Shown here in pieces: positions 27,501 to 36,094 of a stretch of 64,000 nt of DNA (positions are counted from its first letter, which is position 1; every line of letters starts with the position of its first letter). The translations under genes were made by a program, and so were the position numbers. The DNA lies in assembly GCA_051656645.1 (NCBI GenBank), contig JBOGCH010000003.1:13946-77945 (forward strand). Reading direction: 5' to 3'. The DNA is from JBOGCH01 sp051656645 (GTDB lineage Bacteria > Bacteroidota > Bacteroidia > Bacteroidales > Marinifilaceae). The notes under the pieces were generated by a model. It was given only the letters and a program-made list of their open reading frames with translations, was not told the DNA's origin and searched no databases.

Positions 27501-27822
27501 CGCAGATCAGTTAGCTAAGAAAAACATTACTCGTTCAAATAACGCTTCTGCAAACTTAGATAACAACAGTTCTCGCTTCTACGAAAAAGGTGACTATTTA
27601 GCGTTACGTGAGGTGACATTAACTTACCGTTTCCCTAAAGCATTAGTTGAGCGCATTAAAATGCAAAACTTAAGCGCCTATGTTACTGGACAAAACTTGT
27701 TCTACTTAACTAAGTACACAGGAATGTCTCCAGAGCCTGCACTTTCAGGAACTATGGGTGTTGATGCTGGACGTTATCCTCTACCAAAAACAGTATTGGT
27801 TGGATTAAACGTTACTTTCTAA
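24580..27822 (+). CDS. SusC/RagA-type TonB-dependent outer-membrane transporter
   Basis: A 1080-residue outer-membrane importer. A signal peptide covers 1-19. A CarboxypepD_reg-like beta-sandwich spans about 22-95 (VKGVVLDVLNEPIIGATV). A TonB-box-like junction EEVVITGYG follows, then a plug domain with SIAGLRVTNASGQPG and ALVVIDGI, the MEVLKDAASTAMYGARANGGVILITTKSG signature, and a long beta-barrel ending in a strand with F at the C-terminus. There is no extra N-terminal signalling (STN) domain, so it is not an obvious FecIR-type regulator partner. It pairs with the SusD gene 70 bases downstream. The adjoining sialidase suggests sialylated glycans, but the cargo is inferred. Confidence 0.96.
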   Translation: MKKQCLFFFLMLSSMVVFAQKVQVKGVVLDVLNEPIIGATVIEAGTVNGVTTDLDGKFVLSVDGNSKIQVSFIGYKTVELPATKDEIKVILKEDSKQLEEVVITGYGSSQKRSTLTNSIAKLDDKVLAKAALGNAGQALQGSIAGLRVTNASGQPGSSPQIVLRGGATLNNQNNSALVVIDGIVRSMNDINPSDIESMEVLKDAASTAMYGARANGGVILITTKSGKKGTSSIKYNFKGGLNFARDGYDFLGAGEYLYYNRLGNKRYADAGGKRTLSQVDNTTGYGTNNDMFAVKYADGNENLLTEGWQSMTDPYSGKELIFKDYGGQMKDAAFRKVAFTQDHYLGMTGGNDKALFNASLGYYNEQGQVVGTAYQRFTGTLNASYQILERLNVNASTSYSYAEKPALWMAESDLYYRSLSMWPTWNPYNEDGTPAAGVSMRDGNPLYWKDKLERSNTTQRGTWTVGFQWDIIPNKLFLKEQSSIYYLNNYQDSFDHKFKPENGNADETRAAKSYHEKQVQQQHSVTLNYKDTYAEKHNLSVMAGGEAFDFNAFTLEARTENSPSDDIPTLNVGSKRTYTSSYKQGYRMLSAFGRANYDYQGKYLLSAVVRADGISKLSDNRWGFFPGVSAGWNIHEEDFFKNAGVGRVVSTLKPRVSYGINGNVSGLGNYDVYGLYATQTQYYANTGFLNTALINSDLRWEKSKAFEVGLDLGLADNRFNFVIDYFNRLTDDLLTNINLPGYTGFESIKTNLGSLRNQGLEIEAKANIIRNGNGFNWSMTANVATVSNKVISLPNNGQENNRQGGHQIWDPKQNKLVWVGGYQEGQGLGDIYGYKQELIYKDWDQVRDLAGTRVDAIANLYGPDSDKKGSGGYLPIEPGDVHWADVNGDGIIDSYDRVKIGNVFPKFTGGFSSSFDYKNLSLYARFDYAVGHTLYNDLRARSLGQYQGSFNIITDVRDMWSETNTNSDLPKFYYADQLAKKNITRSNNASANLDNNSSRFYEKGDYLALREVTLTYRFPKALVERIKMQNLSAYVTGQNLFYLTKYTGMSPEPALSGTMGVDAGRYPLPKTVLVGLNVTF

Positions 27823-27843
27823 GAACAGACTAAAAAATTAAGA

Positions 27844-27866
27844 ATGGCCGAAGCCATTTCGGCCAT
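27844..27866 (+). other. Attenuator-like hairpin between susC and susD
   Basis: A perfect 9-bp GC-rich stem (27844-27852 with 27858-27866, 5-nt loop) is followed by a short, poorly T-rich tail. It may lower susD transcript levels or protect the susC mRNA end. Confidence 0.45.
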
Positions 27867-27892
27867 CTTCTAAAAATTTAAAACTGAAGCAA

Positions 27893-29410
27893 ATGAAAAA
27901 ATATATTGTGATGTTAGGTGCTGCTTGTGCGCTTTCATTAAGTTCTTGTAACTATCTTGATGTAAAGCCTGAAAGCGTAATCACCGATAATAACTACTGG
28001 AAAACTCCAGAGCACTTTGAGTCATTTATGATTGGTTTACACTCGCGTTTCAGAAGCCACTCATACCGTTTCTTTATTCTTGGAGAAACTCGTAGTGATG
28101 TATTTGGCGACTCTCCATTTGGAGGTGAGGCTACGCAAGGCCTAGAAATTCTTCCACTTAACAACTTAAGCGTGGATAACGTTGGTTTAAGTAACTATGG
28201 TGGTTTCTACACAAACATCAATCAGTTAAACCTGATGATTGCTAAAACTGAAGAAACATCATTATTAACTGACGATAAAAAAGCATATTACCTTGGTCAA
28301 GCTTACGGTATGCGTGCTTATTACTACTATCAAATATACCGTTCTTGGGGAGCTGCAGTTCTACAAATTGAGCCAACACTAGGAACTAACCTTGATATTA
28401 CTAATCTAGCAAAAGAGGCGTCGCCTGCTGAGGATGTACTTGCTCAAGTGGTAAAGGATATCGAGGCTTCTAATGCAGCATTTGGTACAAATTATTCATT
28501 CAAAAGTAAAAACTATTGGTCAAAAGCAGCAACACAAATGTTACGTGCAGACGTTATGTTGTGGAAAGGTCACTCAGAAAATAACGTAGCTTATTTTGCT
28601 GATGCTCAAGCTGCAATGGAAGAGTTACAAAGTAAAACATCTTTAAGCTTAGTTCCAGAGTTCGTTGATGTATTCGCATACAATAAGAAACGTAATGCTG
28701 AAATTATCTTTGCATTACGCTCTGAAGCGAACGAATTCAGTTTATGGGATGGAGCTTTTGCTGACAACTTCCTTCCTCAAAATAGCTACTTAGCAAACTA
28801 TTATAATGCTGAGGGTGACAAGTGGAATACAATAGATGACAATATGTTTGGTATGATGCGTATGCAAGTAAAACGCGCTCATTTCGAAACAACATTCGAT
28901 TCTGAGGACACTCGCTTTGAAGCAACATTGAAAGGAGTATTCAGTAAGGAAGAGAACTCTGACGTTTTATCGTATGCTGGATGTTTCCCTAACAAGTTCC
29001 AAGGAACAACGCTTTCAGGAAGTAACAAACGCTCAATGATTGATGATTATCCAATTTATCGTTATGCAGATGCTGTATTGATGCTTGCAGAAGCTAAAGC
29101 AATGCAGGGTACCGATGCATCTAAAGAGATTAACGATATCCGTTCTCGTGCTTACGGTAAAAACTACGATTCATCTTTCGCTTTCCCTAACCAAGAAGGT
29201 GATGCAGATGTAAAAGAAGCTATTCTTAAAGAGCGTTTACGTGAATTCTTCTTTGAAGGAAAACGTTGGTATGACCTACGTCGTTTTGGTAATGAGTACG
29301 TATTTAAATACACTACTGCTAACGCGGCAAATCCGGGACGTCTATATTGGCCTATTGACAGAACAACATTAACTAATAATCCGAAGTTAGAGCAAACAGT
29401 GGGTTATTAA
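27893..29410 (+). CDS. SusD/RagB-type glycan-binding lipoprotein
   Basis: A 505-residue surface lipoprotein that caps the SusC transporter and captures substrate. The lipobox SLSSC places the acylated cysteine near residue 19. Typical family features are the early NYLDVKPE, the TPR-like middle (YGMRAYYYYQIYR), YRYADAVLMLAEAKA and the C-terminal LKERLREFFFEGKRWYDLRRFG. It is followed by a terminator and then the sialidase gene. Confidence 0.96.
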   Translation: MKKYIVMLGAACALSLSSCNYLDVKPESVITDNNYWKTPEHFESFMIGLHSRFRSHSYRFFILGETRSDVFGDSPFGGEATQGLEILPLNNLSVDNVGLSNYGGFYTNINQLNLMIAKTEETSLLTDDKKAYYLGQAYGMRAYYYYQIYRSWGAAVLQIEPTLGTNLDITNLAKEASPAEDVLAQVVKDIEASNAAFGTNYSFKSKNYWSKAATQMLRADVMLWKGHSENNVAYFADAQAAMEELQSKTSLSLVPEFVDVFAYNKKRNAEIIFALRSEANEFSLWDGAFADNFLPQNSYLANYYNAEGDKWNTIDDNMFGMMRMQVKRAHFETTFDSEDTRFEATLKGVFSKEENSDVLSYAGCFPNKFQGTTLSGSNKRSMIDDYPIYRYADAVLMLAEAKAMQGTDASKEINDIRSRAYGKNYDSSFAFPNQEGDADVKEAILKERLREFFFEGKRWYDLRRFGNEYVFKYTTANAANPGRLYWPIDRTTLTNNPKLEQTVGY

Positions 29411-29496
29411 TATTAAAAATAATTATTATCTTTATCACACTTTGATAAAGCTTCATAATTAACTAAGACACAAGTTGTCACATACAAAAATTAATG

Positions 29497-29533
29497 AAAG
29501 AGGTTGCCTTTATCCTAAGACAACCTCTTTTTT
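29497..29533 (+). terminator. Terminator after susD
   Basis: A 10-bp stem (29497-29506 with 29521-29530, 14-nt loop) is followed by a T run through 29533. It lies just before the sialidase start, so the sialidase is transcribed by read-through or from an unseen promoter. Confidence 0.75.
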
Positions 29534-29554
29534 AATAAACTAAATTACATTTTG

Positions 29555-31186
29555 ATGAGAAAGTATCTATTCATTATCGCATTGGGAGTGCTTACGTCCC
29601 TGAATCTGCAAGCTGCAGACACTGTACGTATTAAAGAATTAAACATCCCTATCCTTATTGAAAGAGAGGATAACCAATTATTCTATATCCGTATAGACGC
29701 AAAGGAAAGCAAGGAAATAAACAAAGTTGTACTTAACCTTGGTAATCAAACCAACCTATCGGAAATCAAGTCGGTAAAACTATATTACTCTGGTACAGAA
29801 GCTGTAGAGCGTAGTGGACGTGTTCATTTTGCACCTGTAGCTTATATCTCACGTGAAATGCCGGGAATGACACGCAAGGCAAATGCGTCATATAGCATTG
29901 AAATTGGAAAAATTAATAAGCCAAAGCAACATCAGTTGGTTTTCAATACTAAGCATCCGCTTTTTGCTGGTATTAACTACTTGTGGGTAAGTGTTGAAAT
30001 GAAAAAAAACACCTCTCTCCTATCTAAGTTAACAGCGGATATTACAGAAGTGCAATTAGACGGTAAAAAAGCGCCAATAGCTAATGAGCCCGTAAAAACT
30101 AAAGTTCACCGTATGGCATATGGTGTTCGTCATGCTGGTGATGATAATGCTGCTGCTTACCGTATTCCCGGACTTGTAACATCAAACAAGGGATCGTTAT
30201 TAGCGGTATATGACGTACGTTACAATAACAGCGTTGACTTACAAGAACGTGTAGACGTTGGTCTTAGCCGTAGTACTGACAAAGGACAAACATGGGAACC
30301 AATGCGCATAATTATGACATTTGGTGAAGATGCTGGTTTACCGTCAGGACAAAACGGTGTTGGCGACCCTGCAATTCTTGTTGACACTAAAACCGGAACC
30401 ATCTGGACTATTGCTGCTTGGACACACGGTATGGGTAACTACCGCGCATGGTTTAACTCTCAACAAGGAATGGACAAAAACCATACTGCACAGTTAGTAT
30501 TAACAAAAAGTACTGACGATGGTAAAACATGGAGTGCTCCTATTAATATCACTGATCAGGTGAAAAAACCAGAGTGGTATTTCTTACTTCAAGGTCCGGG
30601 TATGGGTATAACAATGGCTGATGGTACATTAGTATTCCCTATTCAGTACATTGATGAGAAAAAAGTACCTAATGCAGGTGTTATGTACAGCAAGGACGGT
30701 GGCGAAACATGGCACATCCATAACCACGCACGTACAAATACAACAGAAGCTCAAGTAGCCGAGGTTGAGCCGGGAGTACTTATGCTTAACATGCGTGACA
30801 ACCGCGGAGGTAGCCGCGCAGTATCAATCACTCGCGACCTTGGTAAAACTTGGGAAGAGCATAGCTCAAACCGTTCAGCTCTTCAGGAGTCTGTATGTAT
30901 GGCCAGCCTTATTAAGGTTGATGCTAAAGACAATGCGTTAAATAAGGATATTCTTTTATTTTCAAATCCTAACACAACTAAAGGTCGTCATAGCATTACA
31001 ATCAAAGCTAGTTTAGACGGTGGAAAAACTTGGTTACCTGAGCATGAAGTTCTTCTTGACGCAGGACACGGTTGGGGATACTCTTGTTTGACAATGGTTG
31101 ATAAAAATACTGTAGGTATTATTTATGAAGGTAGTCAAGCACATATGATTTACCAAAACGTAAAATTACAAGACATTATTAAATAA
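29555..31186 (+). CDS. Secreted sialidase, GH33
   Basis: A 543-residue exo-alpha-sialidase with a signal peptide of about 20 residues. ATG 29555 is preferred over the TTG codon directly before it. An N-terminal beta-sandwich domain (about 25-170) precedes a six-bladed propeller. The propeller carries the YRIP arginine motif near residue 203 and five Asp boxes (around residues 240, 319, 379, 426 and 486, such as STDKGQTW and SLDGGKTW). The nucleophile tyrosine is probably Y509 in GWGYSCLTM. It releases terminal sialic acid from glycoconjugates in the periplasm or at the surface. It follows the SusC/SusD pair. No sialic-acid lyase, epimerase or transporter gene is in the window. Confidence 0.95.
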   Translation: MRKYLFIIALGVLTSLNLQAADTVRIKELNIPILIEREDNQLFYIRIDAKESKEINKVVLNLGNQTNLSEIKSVKLYYSGTEAVERSGRVHFAPVAYISREMPGMTRKANASYSIEIGKINKPKQHQLVFNTKHPLFAGINYLWVSVEMKKNTSLLSKLTADITEVQLDGKKAPIANEPVKTKVHRMAYGVRHAGDDNAAAYRIPGLVTSNKGSLLAVYDVRYNNSVDLQERVDVGLSRSTDKGQTWEPMRIIMTFGEDAGLPSGQNGVGDPAILVDTKTGTIWTIAAWTHGMGNYRAWFNSQQGMDKNHTAQLVLTKSTDDGKTWSAPINITDQVKKPEWYFLLQGPGMGITMADGTLVFPIQYIDEKKVPNAGVMYSKDGGETWHIHNHARTNTTEAQVAEVEPGVLMLNMRDNRGGSRAVSITRDLGKTWEEHSSNRSALQESVCMASLIKVDAKDNALNKDILLFSNPNTTKGRHSITIKASLDGGKTWLPEHEVLLDAGHGWGYSCLTMVDKNTVGIIYEGSQAHMIYQNVKLQDIIK

Positions 31187-31193
31187 TGCTTTT

Positions 31194-31242
31194 AGTATAT
31201 ACAACAATGGCCCGGAAATTCCGGGCCATTGTTGTATATACT
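31194..31242. terminator. Bidirectional terminator, 23-bp perfect stem
   Basis: Arms 31194-31216 and 31220-31242 are perfectly complementary around a three-base centre. It lies between the convergent sialidase and deoC genes and probably ends both transcripts. Confidence 0.75.
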
Positions 31243-31256
31243 AAGTGTAATTTAAA

Positions 31257-32153
31257 TTAACTGTTTTGGGCAGTCTCTTCGAAGAATTTTACCTCTTTCA
31301 GTAAATCATCTAGAAGAGAGGAGGCTCCTATGCGGAATAACTCCGGCGTTAACCATGCAGCGCCAAGTGATAAACGCACAATAGTAACATATCTGAGTGC
31401 CGTCATGGCTTTACCAATACCACCACTCACTTTTATACCAACGCGTTTACCTGTTGCCTCATAAAAAGCTTTAATAGCTTCGGCCATAATGTATACTGCT
31501 TCGCCCGTTGCGTTAACTGCAACTTTTCCGGATGATGTTTTAATAAAATCAGCACCGGCATACATGGCTATTAAGGCCGCGCGGAAAATCATCTCTAAGC
31601 TTTTTAGCTCGCCGGTTTCCAATATTACTTTTAGAGTGCGTCCTTTACATACTTCTCGTATTAGGGATAATTCTTTCATCACTTCATCGTAGTTCTCTGC
31701 CATCAGTTCGCCAACGTTTATAACAACGTCAATCTCTTCCGCACCCGCTTCAACTGCCAATTGGCATTCCAAAAGTTTTACCTCTAAAAAGGATTGTGAC
31801 GCAGGGAAAGCTCCCGATACGCAACATGCCTTAATATTGTCATTTGCAATTGCTTGTTTTACTGCAGTAATGAAATTAGGGAATACACAGATTGAAGCCA
31901 CGTTAGGAAGCTTACTCTTTGTGAGTCTTTTCTTTAAATCGGCAATAAAATTGCTAACGCTTTTCGTATTGTCGGTAGCTTTTAGTGTGGTATAGTCCAC
32001 ATAGGTTACCAATTGTTTTAAATTATCGCGTGTATAGGCTTGTTTAGTCTCGCGCTCAACAACGCCATCAAGCGTGTACATCACACGATCGTCTAAATTG
32101 GCCCAATTGTAGGCTTCAATTATTTTGTTAATTTCATTCATAACATTAATCAC
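31257..32153 (-). CDS. deoC: Deoxyribose-phosphate aldolase
   Basis: A 298-residue class I aldolase splitting 2-deoxyribose 5-phosphate into acetaldehyde and glyceraldehyde 3-phosphate in nucleoside salvage. Signatures are EIDVVINVGELM and the Schiff-base lysine K205 in ADFIKTSSGK. An N-terminal extension of about 45 residues before YVDYTTLKATDN is longer than in E. coli DeoC and typical of Bacteroidetes and eukaryote-like forms. An alternative ATG lies four codons into the ORF. It is a single gene without other deo genes in view. Confidence 0.95.
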   Translation of the reverse strand: MINVMNEINKIIEAYNWANLDDRVMYTLDGVVERETKQAYTRDNLKQLVTYVDYTTLKATDNTKSVSNFIADLKKRLTKSKLPNVASICVFPNFITAVKQAIANDNIKACCVSGAFPASQSFLEVKLLECQLAVEAGAEEIDVVINVGELMAENYDEVMKELSLIREVCKGRTLKVILETGELKSLEMIFRAALIAMYAGADFIKTSSGKVAVNATGEAVYIMAEAIKAFYEATGKRVGIKVSGGIGKAMTALRYVTIVRLSLGAAWLTPELFRIGASSLLDDLLKEVKFFEETAQNS

Positions 32154-32375
32154 TTGGTAACTACATATAACGCAAGCATTGTATATAAGTTACAGTTTTA
32201 GCAAATTTGGATATAGGTGAAATAAATTACCGCACAGCTTATGTTGTAGTAGGTTATTATCAAATATACGTATACGCTTTGAAACAAATGGAGCAAACAC
32301 GAATATTCTACATTTAAGCAAATGTATATAAATATTCACATAACGCAAATAGTAATAGTACCAATACGAAACAAT

Positions 32376-32463
32376 AGGAAATCTATACCCTCTAGTGACT
32401 ATCTATACCCCATCTATATCCCATCTATATCCCATCTATATCTCTATAGGGCTATAGATAGTG
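32376..32463. repeat. Mirror array of 11-bp units, array 2
   Basis: Three exact tandem copies of CCCATCTATAT (starting 32409, 32420 and 32431) are preceded by the related units ACCCTCTAGTG and ACTATCTATAC and followed by CTCTATAGGGC and TATAGATAGTG. The outer units form a perfect 10-bp inverted repeat (32398-32407 with 32453-32462). It lies in the 580-base space between the divergent deoC and mutS genes. The remainder of that space is AT-rich and shows only the mutS promoter. Confidence 0.75.
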
Positions 32464-32654
32464 TATTGAAGATAGTAAAGGAGTGTTTGGAAAGGAGAAA
32501 TAGGTTTTGAAGCGCTGAATAGATTATTGTAGATAATATTCATGCCTTATGGTAGTAATTTTGTAGTTTACTATATACAACTATTGTGTTAAGTTCTGCT
32601 CATGTCTTAAAAGCGGGAAGTGTAATTTGCAGATGAGTATTTCAATGCCATGCG

Positions 32655-32687
32655 TTTATCTTTTTATAAACAAAAAGGCTATCTTTG
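32655..32687 (+). promoter_or_regulatory. Probable mutS promoter
   Basis: TTTA at 32655-32658 and TATCTTTG at 32680-32687 are 21 bases apart, close to the Bacteroidetes consensus. Transcription would start near 32694. This rules out the in-frame ATG at 32650 and supports the start at 32734. Confidence 0.55.
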
Positions 32688-32733
32688 GGGGAGTAAAACA
32701 AGTGTATATAACAACTTACAGTATATTAGTACA

Positions 32734-35352
32734 ATGGCAAAGAAAAACGAAGACGGCACAACACCGTTGATGAAGCAGTATTATGAGATGAAGGAGCGCT
32801 ATCCGGACGCAATTTTGTTGTACAGGATGGGCGATTTTTATGAGACATTTGGAGAGGATGCTGTTGTCGCTTCGCGCGTGTTGGGGATTACGCTAACAAA
32901 ACGATCGCACGGTTCACCGGGGGATGTTGAGTTGGCCGGTTTTCCGCATCATGCCTTGGAAACTTATATGCCTAAGTTGGTGCGCGCCGGATATAGGGTA
33001 GCTATTTGTGAGCAACTTGAAGATCCGAAAAAAACGAAAAAGTTGGTAAAACGTGGAGTGATTGAGTTAATTACTCCGGGTGTTTCCTATAATGACTATA
33101 CAGGCGATGGACGCAGTAACTCATTTCTTGCTGCAGTATCGTTGTTAAAAGAGGAAGCAGGAGTTTCGTTCTTGGATTTATCGACGGGCGAATTCATGAC
33201 ATGCCAGTGTCCTATTTCAGTTGCCGACAAGTTACTAAATGGTTTTCAACCCAAGGAGGTAATTTTTGCACGTGGCGATGAAGAGGTTTTCCGCTCGCAT
33301 TTTGGTAATCGTTATTACCTATACCCTATTGAACGTTGGTTCTTTGCTCCAGACTCTGGTCAGGAACGTTTATTGCGCCATTTTGGGACACAAACGCTAA
33401 AAGGTTTCGGGATAGAAGGGCAACATTTAGCCATTGGTGCTAGTGGTGCTATTTTAAGCTATTTGGAACAAACGAAGCACGATTTGGTAAGCCACATAAC
33501 ATCTATCTCGCGAATAGACCAAGGAGAGCGTATGTTGTTGGACCGATTTACAATGCGCAATTTGGAGTTATTACAATCCACCTATGAGGGCGGTGCATCA
33601 CTTGTCGATGTGCTGGATAAAACCGCTACGCCTATGGGTGCGCGCAATTTGCGCCGTTGGATAGCGATGCCGTTGAAATCGCCAGAGAAGATTAGTGAGC
33701 GCCATGATGTTGTGGAAGCCCTGGTTGCCAAAGAGGATATACGCGATGTGATGACCGATTTACTTGCACGAATAGGCGATTTGGAGCGTTTGGCAAGCAA
33801 AGTAGGTTTTTTGCGTGCCGCCCCCCGTGAATTGAATATGCTAAAACAGGCATTGGACACAATTCCTGCTATTAAGGATGTAATTTCTCATGCCGGCTGT
33901 TGCGCTATGACGGCAATGGCAGCCTCGTTGGATCCGATGGAAGCCTTGAGTGAGGAAATTGGCAAAACACTTGCTCCCGATGCGCCTATACAGTTAGTTA
34001 AGGGAGGGGTAATTGCTCCCGGCATCCATGAGGAACTGGACGATTTGAGAAACATATCCCAACACGGCCAAGAGTTGTTATTGAAAATGCAGCAACGCGA
34101 GATTGAGAACACCGGGATACCTAGTTTAAAAATTGGCTATAATAACGTTTTTGGTTATTTTATTGAGGTTACCAAAACGCACAAAGATAAAGCTCCATTG
34201 GAGTGGATACGTAAACAAACGCTTGTTAACGCAGAGCGTTACATTACGCCCGAATTGAAGGAGTATGAGGACAAAATACTTGGAGCGAAGGAGCGAATTT
34301 TGACCATTGAGAGTGAATTATTTCATAACTTATTGGCAAAAGCATCGGCGGCAATCCAGCGCTTGCAGCAAAATAGTCAGGTGTTGGCTATGCTCGATAC
34401 GCTATTAAGCTTTGCAAACTGCGCCGTGGTGTACGGTTATCATCGTCCAGTAGTGGACGAAAGTCGTAAGTTAGAGATTAAGGAAGGACGTCACCCCGTT
34501 ATAGAACGCTTTTTACCGGTGGGCGAACCTTATATATCTAATAATGTTACGTTAAATACTGACAGTCAGCAAATAATTATAATAACCGGGCCAAATATGG
34601 CTGGTAAATCGGCACTGTTGCGTCAAACAGCTCTAATAGTTATCATGGCTCAGGCCGGAAGTTTTGTTCCTGCTCAGAGTGCGGAGATAGGCTATTGTGA
34701 CAAAGTATTTACACGTGTTGGAGCATCGGATAACATATCGCAAGGAGAATCTACCTTTATGGTTGAGATGAATGAGGCTGCTGCCATATTGAATAACATA
34801 TCCGACCGTACACTAGTTCTGTTTGACGAACTTGGACGCGGAACCTCCACGTATGATGGAATCTCCATTGCATGGGCAATTGTAGAATATCTGCATGAAC
34901 ATCCACGCAGTAAAGCTAAAACACTGTTTGCTACTCACTACCATGAGCTTAATGAGATGGCGAAACAGTATAAGAGAATAAAAAATTATAATGTTTCCGT
35001 AAAAGAAGTAAACAATAGAGTCCTATTCTTACGTAAACTTGTAAAAGGTGGAACGAATCACTCCTTTGGTATTCAGGTAGGAAAGATGGCAGGTTTACCG
35101 CTATCGGTTACTAACCGTGCTACTGAAATTTTAAAACAAATGGAAAGTGGAGAGAATACTGCGGGAGTAATTGAGAAGCATGTTGAAAAGCTGGCAACGG
35201 AACGTCAGGGGGTGCAATTATCGCTATTTGCACTTGAAGATCCGATATTGATACAAATACGGGAAGAGTTGGCAAAAATGGAAATTAATGCTCTTACGCC
35301 ACTCGAAGCGCTTAATAAACTCAACGAATTAAAAAAACTGTGCGGTGCCTAA
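32734..35352 (+). CDS. mutS: DNA mismatch repair protein MutS
   Basis: An 872-residue mismatch-recognition ATPase. ATG 32734 gives the usual N-terminus shortly before MKQYYEMKERYPDAILLYRMGDFYETF, which contains the mismatch-stacking Phe-x-Glu motif. An upstream in-frame ATG at 32650 overlaps the promoter. The connector, lever and clamp domains follow. The ATPase domain carries Walker A TGPNMAGKSALLRQ and Walker B VLFDELGRGTSTYDG, then the ATHYHEL signature. The full length indicates MutS1. It is followed 27 bases later by a SPOR-domain lipoprotein gene, perhaps co-transcribed. Confidence 0.97.
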   Translation: MAKKNEDGTTPLMKQYYEMKERYPDAILLYRMGDFYETFGEDAVVASRVLGITLTKRSHGSPGDVELAGFPHHALETYMPKLVRAGYRVAICEQLEDPKKTKKLVKRGVIELITPGVSYNDYTGDGRSNSFLAAVSLLKEEAGVSFLDLSTGEFMTCQCPISVADKLLNGFQPKEVIFARGDEEVFRSHFGNRYYLYPIERWFFAPDSGQERLLRHFGTQTLKGFGIEGQHLAIGASGAILSYLEQTKHDLVSHITSISRIDQGERMLLDRFTMRNLELLQSTYEGGASLVDVLDKTATPMGARNLRRWIAMPLKSPEKISERHDVVEALVAKEDIRDVMTDLLARIGDLERLASKVGFLRAAPRELNMLKQALDTIPAIKDVISHAGCCAMTAMAASLDPMEALSEEIGKTLAPDAPIQLVKGGVIAPGIHEELDDLRNISQHGQELLLKMQQREIENTGIPSLKIGYNNVFGYFIEVTKTHKDKAPLEWIRKQTLVNAERYITPELKEYEDKILGAKERILTIESELFHNLLAKASAAIQRLQQNSQVLAMLDTLLSFANCAVVYGYHRPVVDESRKLEIKEGRHPVIERFLPVGEPYISNNVTLNTDSQQIIIITGPNMAGKSALLRQTALIVIMAQAGSFVPAQSAEIGYCDKVFTRVGASDNISQGESTFMVEMNEAAAILNNISDRTLVLFDELGRGTSTYDGISIAWAIVEYLHEHPRSKAKTLFATHYHELNEMAKQYKRIKNYNVSVKEVNNRVLFLRKLVKGGTNHSFGIQVGKMAGLPLSVTNRATEILKQMESGENTAGVIEKHVEKLATERQGVQLSLFALEDPILIQIREELAKMEINALTPLEALNKLNELKKLCGA

Positions 35353-35379
35353 AACGGCATTTGCCAAAGGTATTGACCA

Positions 35380-36087
35380 ATGAGAATAGCTATAATAACA
35401 ACCATAACATTGTTGCTGTGCGGATGCACGCACAGACAACCAATGCCCGAAAAATACATAGCCAAGCAGCAAGTTGCACGTGTAACAACACCTGCCATGG
35501 TTGCTAATACCCCGGTTAGACCTGTTACAACAGAGCAACAGGTAGCCGTGCAACAAAATGCACCTCAACAACCGGAGGTGAGGAGTGTGACAGTTGTACC
35601 TGAACCACCCAAAGAGCAAATAGTTGTTCGTACGGTACAACCCCAGCAAGCACCGCCGCCACCAACACCAGAGCCACAGCCTAATGTTGCACCACAGCCT
35701 ACGGTTCAGAATGTACCACAGGAAGTAAAACCGGCTCCAGTATCGCAGCAGCCACCAAGCTCGGCAGTTATTGTACGTAAACCACGTCAGTCTGCCGGGA
35801 AAACGCCCGTTGCTACACAAACCACATCCACTCAACCAATTCCGGATGCTCCCCGCGGCTATCATATCATAATAGGTAGCTACACCACCGCTCAACGCCA
35901 TCAAGCGGAAAAAATGTACCGCTCGCTAATGGGCAAGGGTCATAAAGCCCATCTTATCGCCGACGCTCCCAGCGGCCGCATCCGCGTAAGCATTGAATGC
36001 CTCGATAGCCCCGATACTGCCGCCACTGCCCGCGACGGATATATGGTGAAACTGAAGAGGGATGATTTGTGGGTGTTGAAGTATTAG
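35380..36087 (+). CDS. SPOR-domain lipoprotein with Pro/Gln-rich linker
   Basis: A 235-residue exported protein. A short signal ends in LLLCGC, giving a lipidated cysteine at about residue 16. Residues about 30-150 are a low-complexity linker rich in Pro, Gln and Val (PQQAPPPPTPEPQ). The last about 80 residues form a SPOR domain (GYHIIIGSYTTAQRHQAEKMYRSLMGKG and a final DLWVLKY), which binds denuded peptidoglycan glycan strands at division sites. It probably sits in the outer membrane and reaches into the peptidoglycan. The 3' part is clearly more GC-rich than its neighbours. Its stop is 7 bases from that of the convergent flippase gene. Confidence 0.88.
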   Translation: MRIAIITTITLLLCGCTHRQPMPEKYIAKQQVARVTTPAMVANTPVRPVTTEQQVAVQQNAPQQPEVRSVTVVPEPPKEQIVVRTVQPQQAPPPPTPEPQPNVAPQPTVQNVPQEVKPAPVSQQPPSSAVIVRKPRQSAGKTPVATQTTSTQPIPDAPRGYHIIIGSYTTAQRHQAEKMYRSLMGKGHKAHLIADAPSGRIRVSIECLDSPDTAATARDGYMVKLKRDDLWVLKY

Positions 36088-36094
36088 TGAGAAT

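Noticed and set aside
32650..32733. Upstream in-frame ATG for MutS
   Set aside because: It precedes the likely transcription start, and the extra 28 residues are unlike MutS.
35329..35904. 191-codon minus-strand ORF rich in Trp, Arg and Cys
   Set aside because: It is the antisense of the mutS end and the Pro/Gln-rich SPOR protein; its composition is that expected of a shadow frame.
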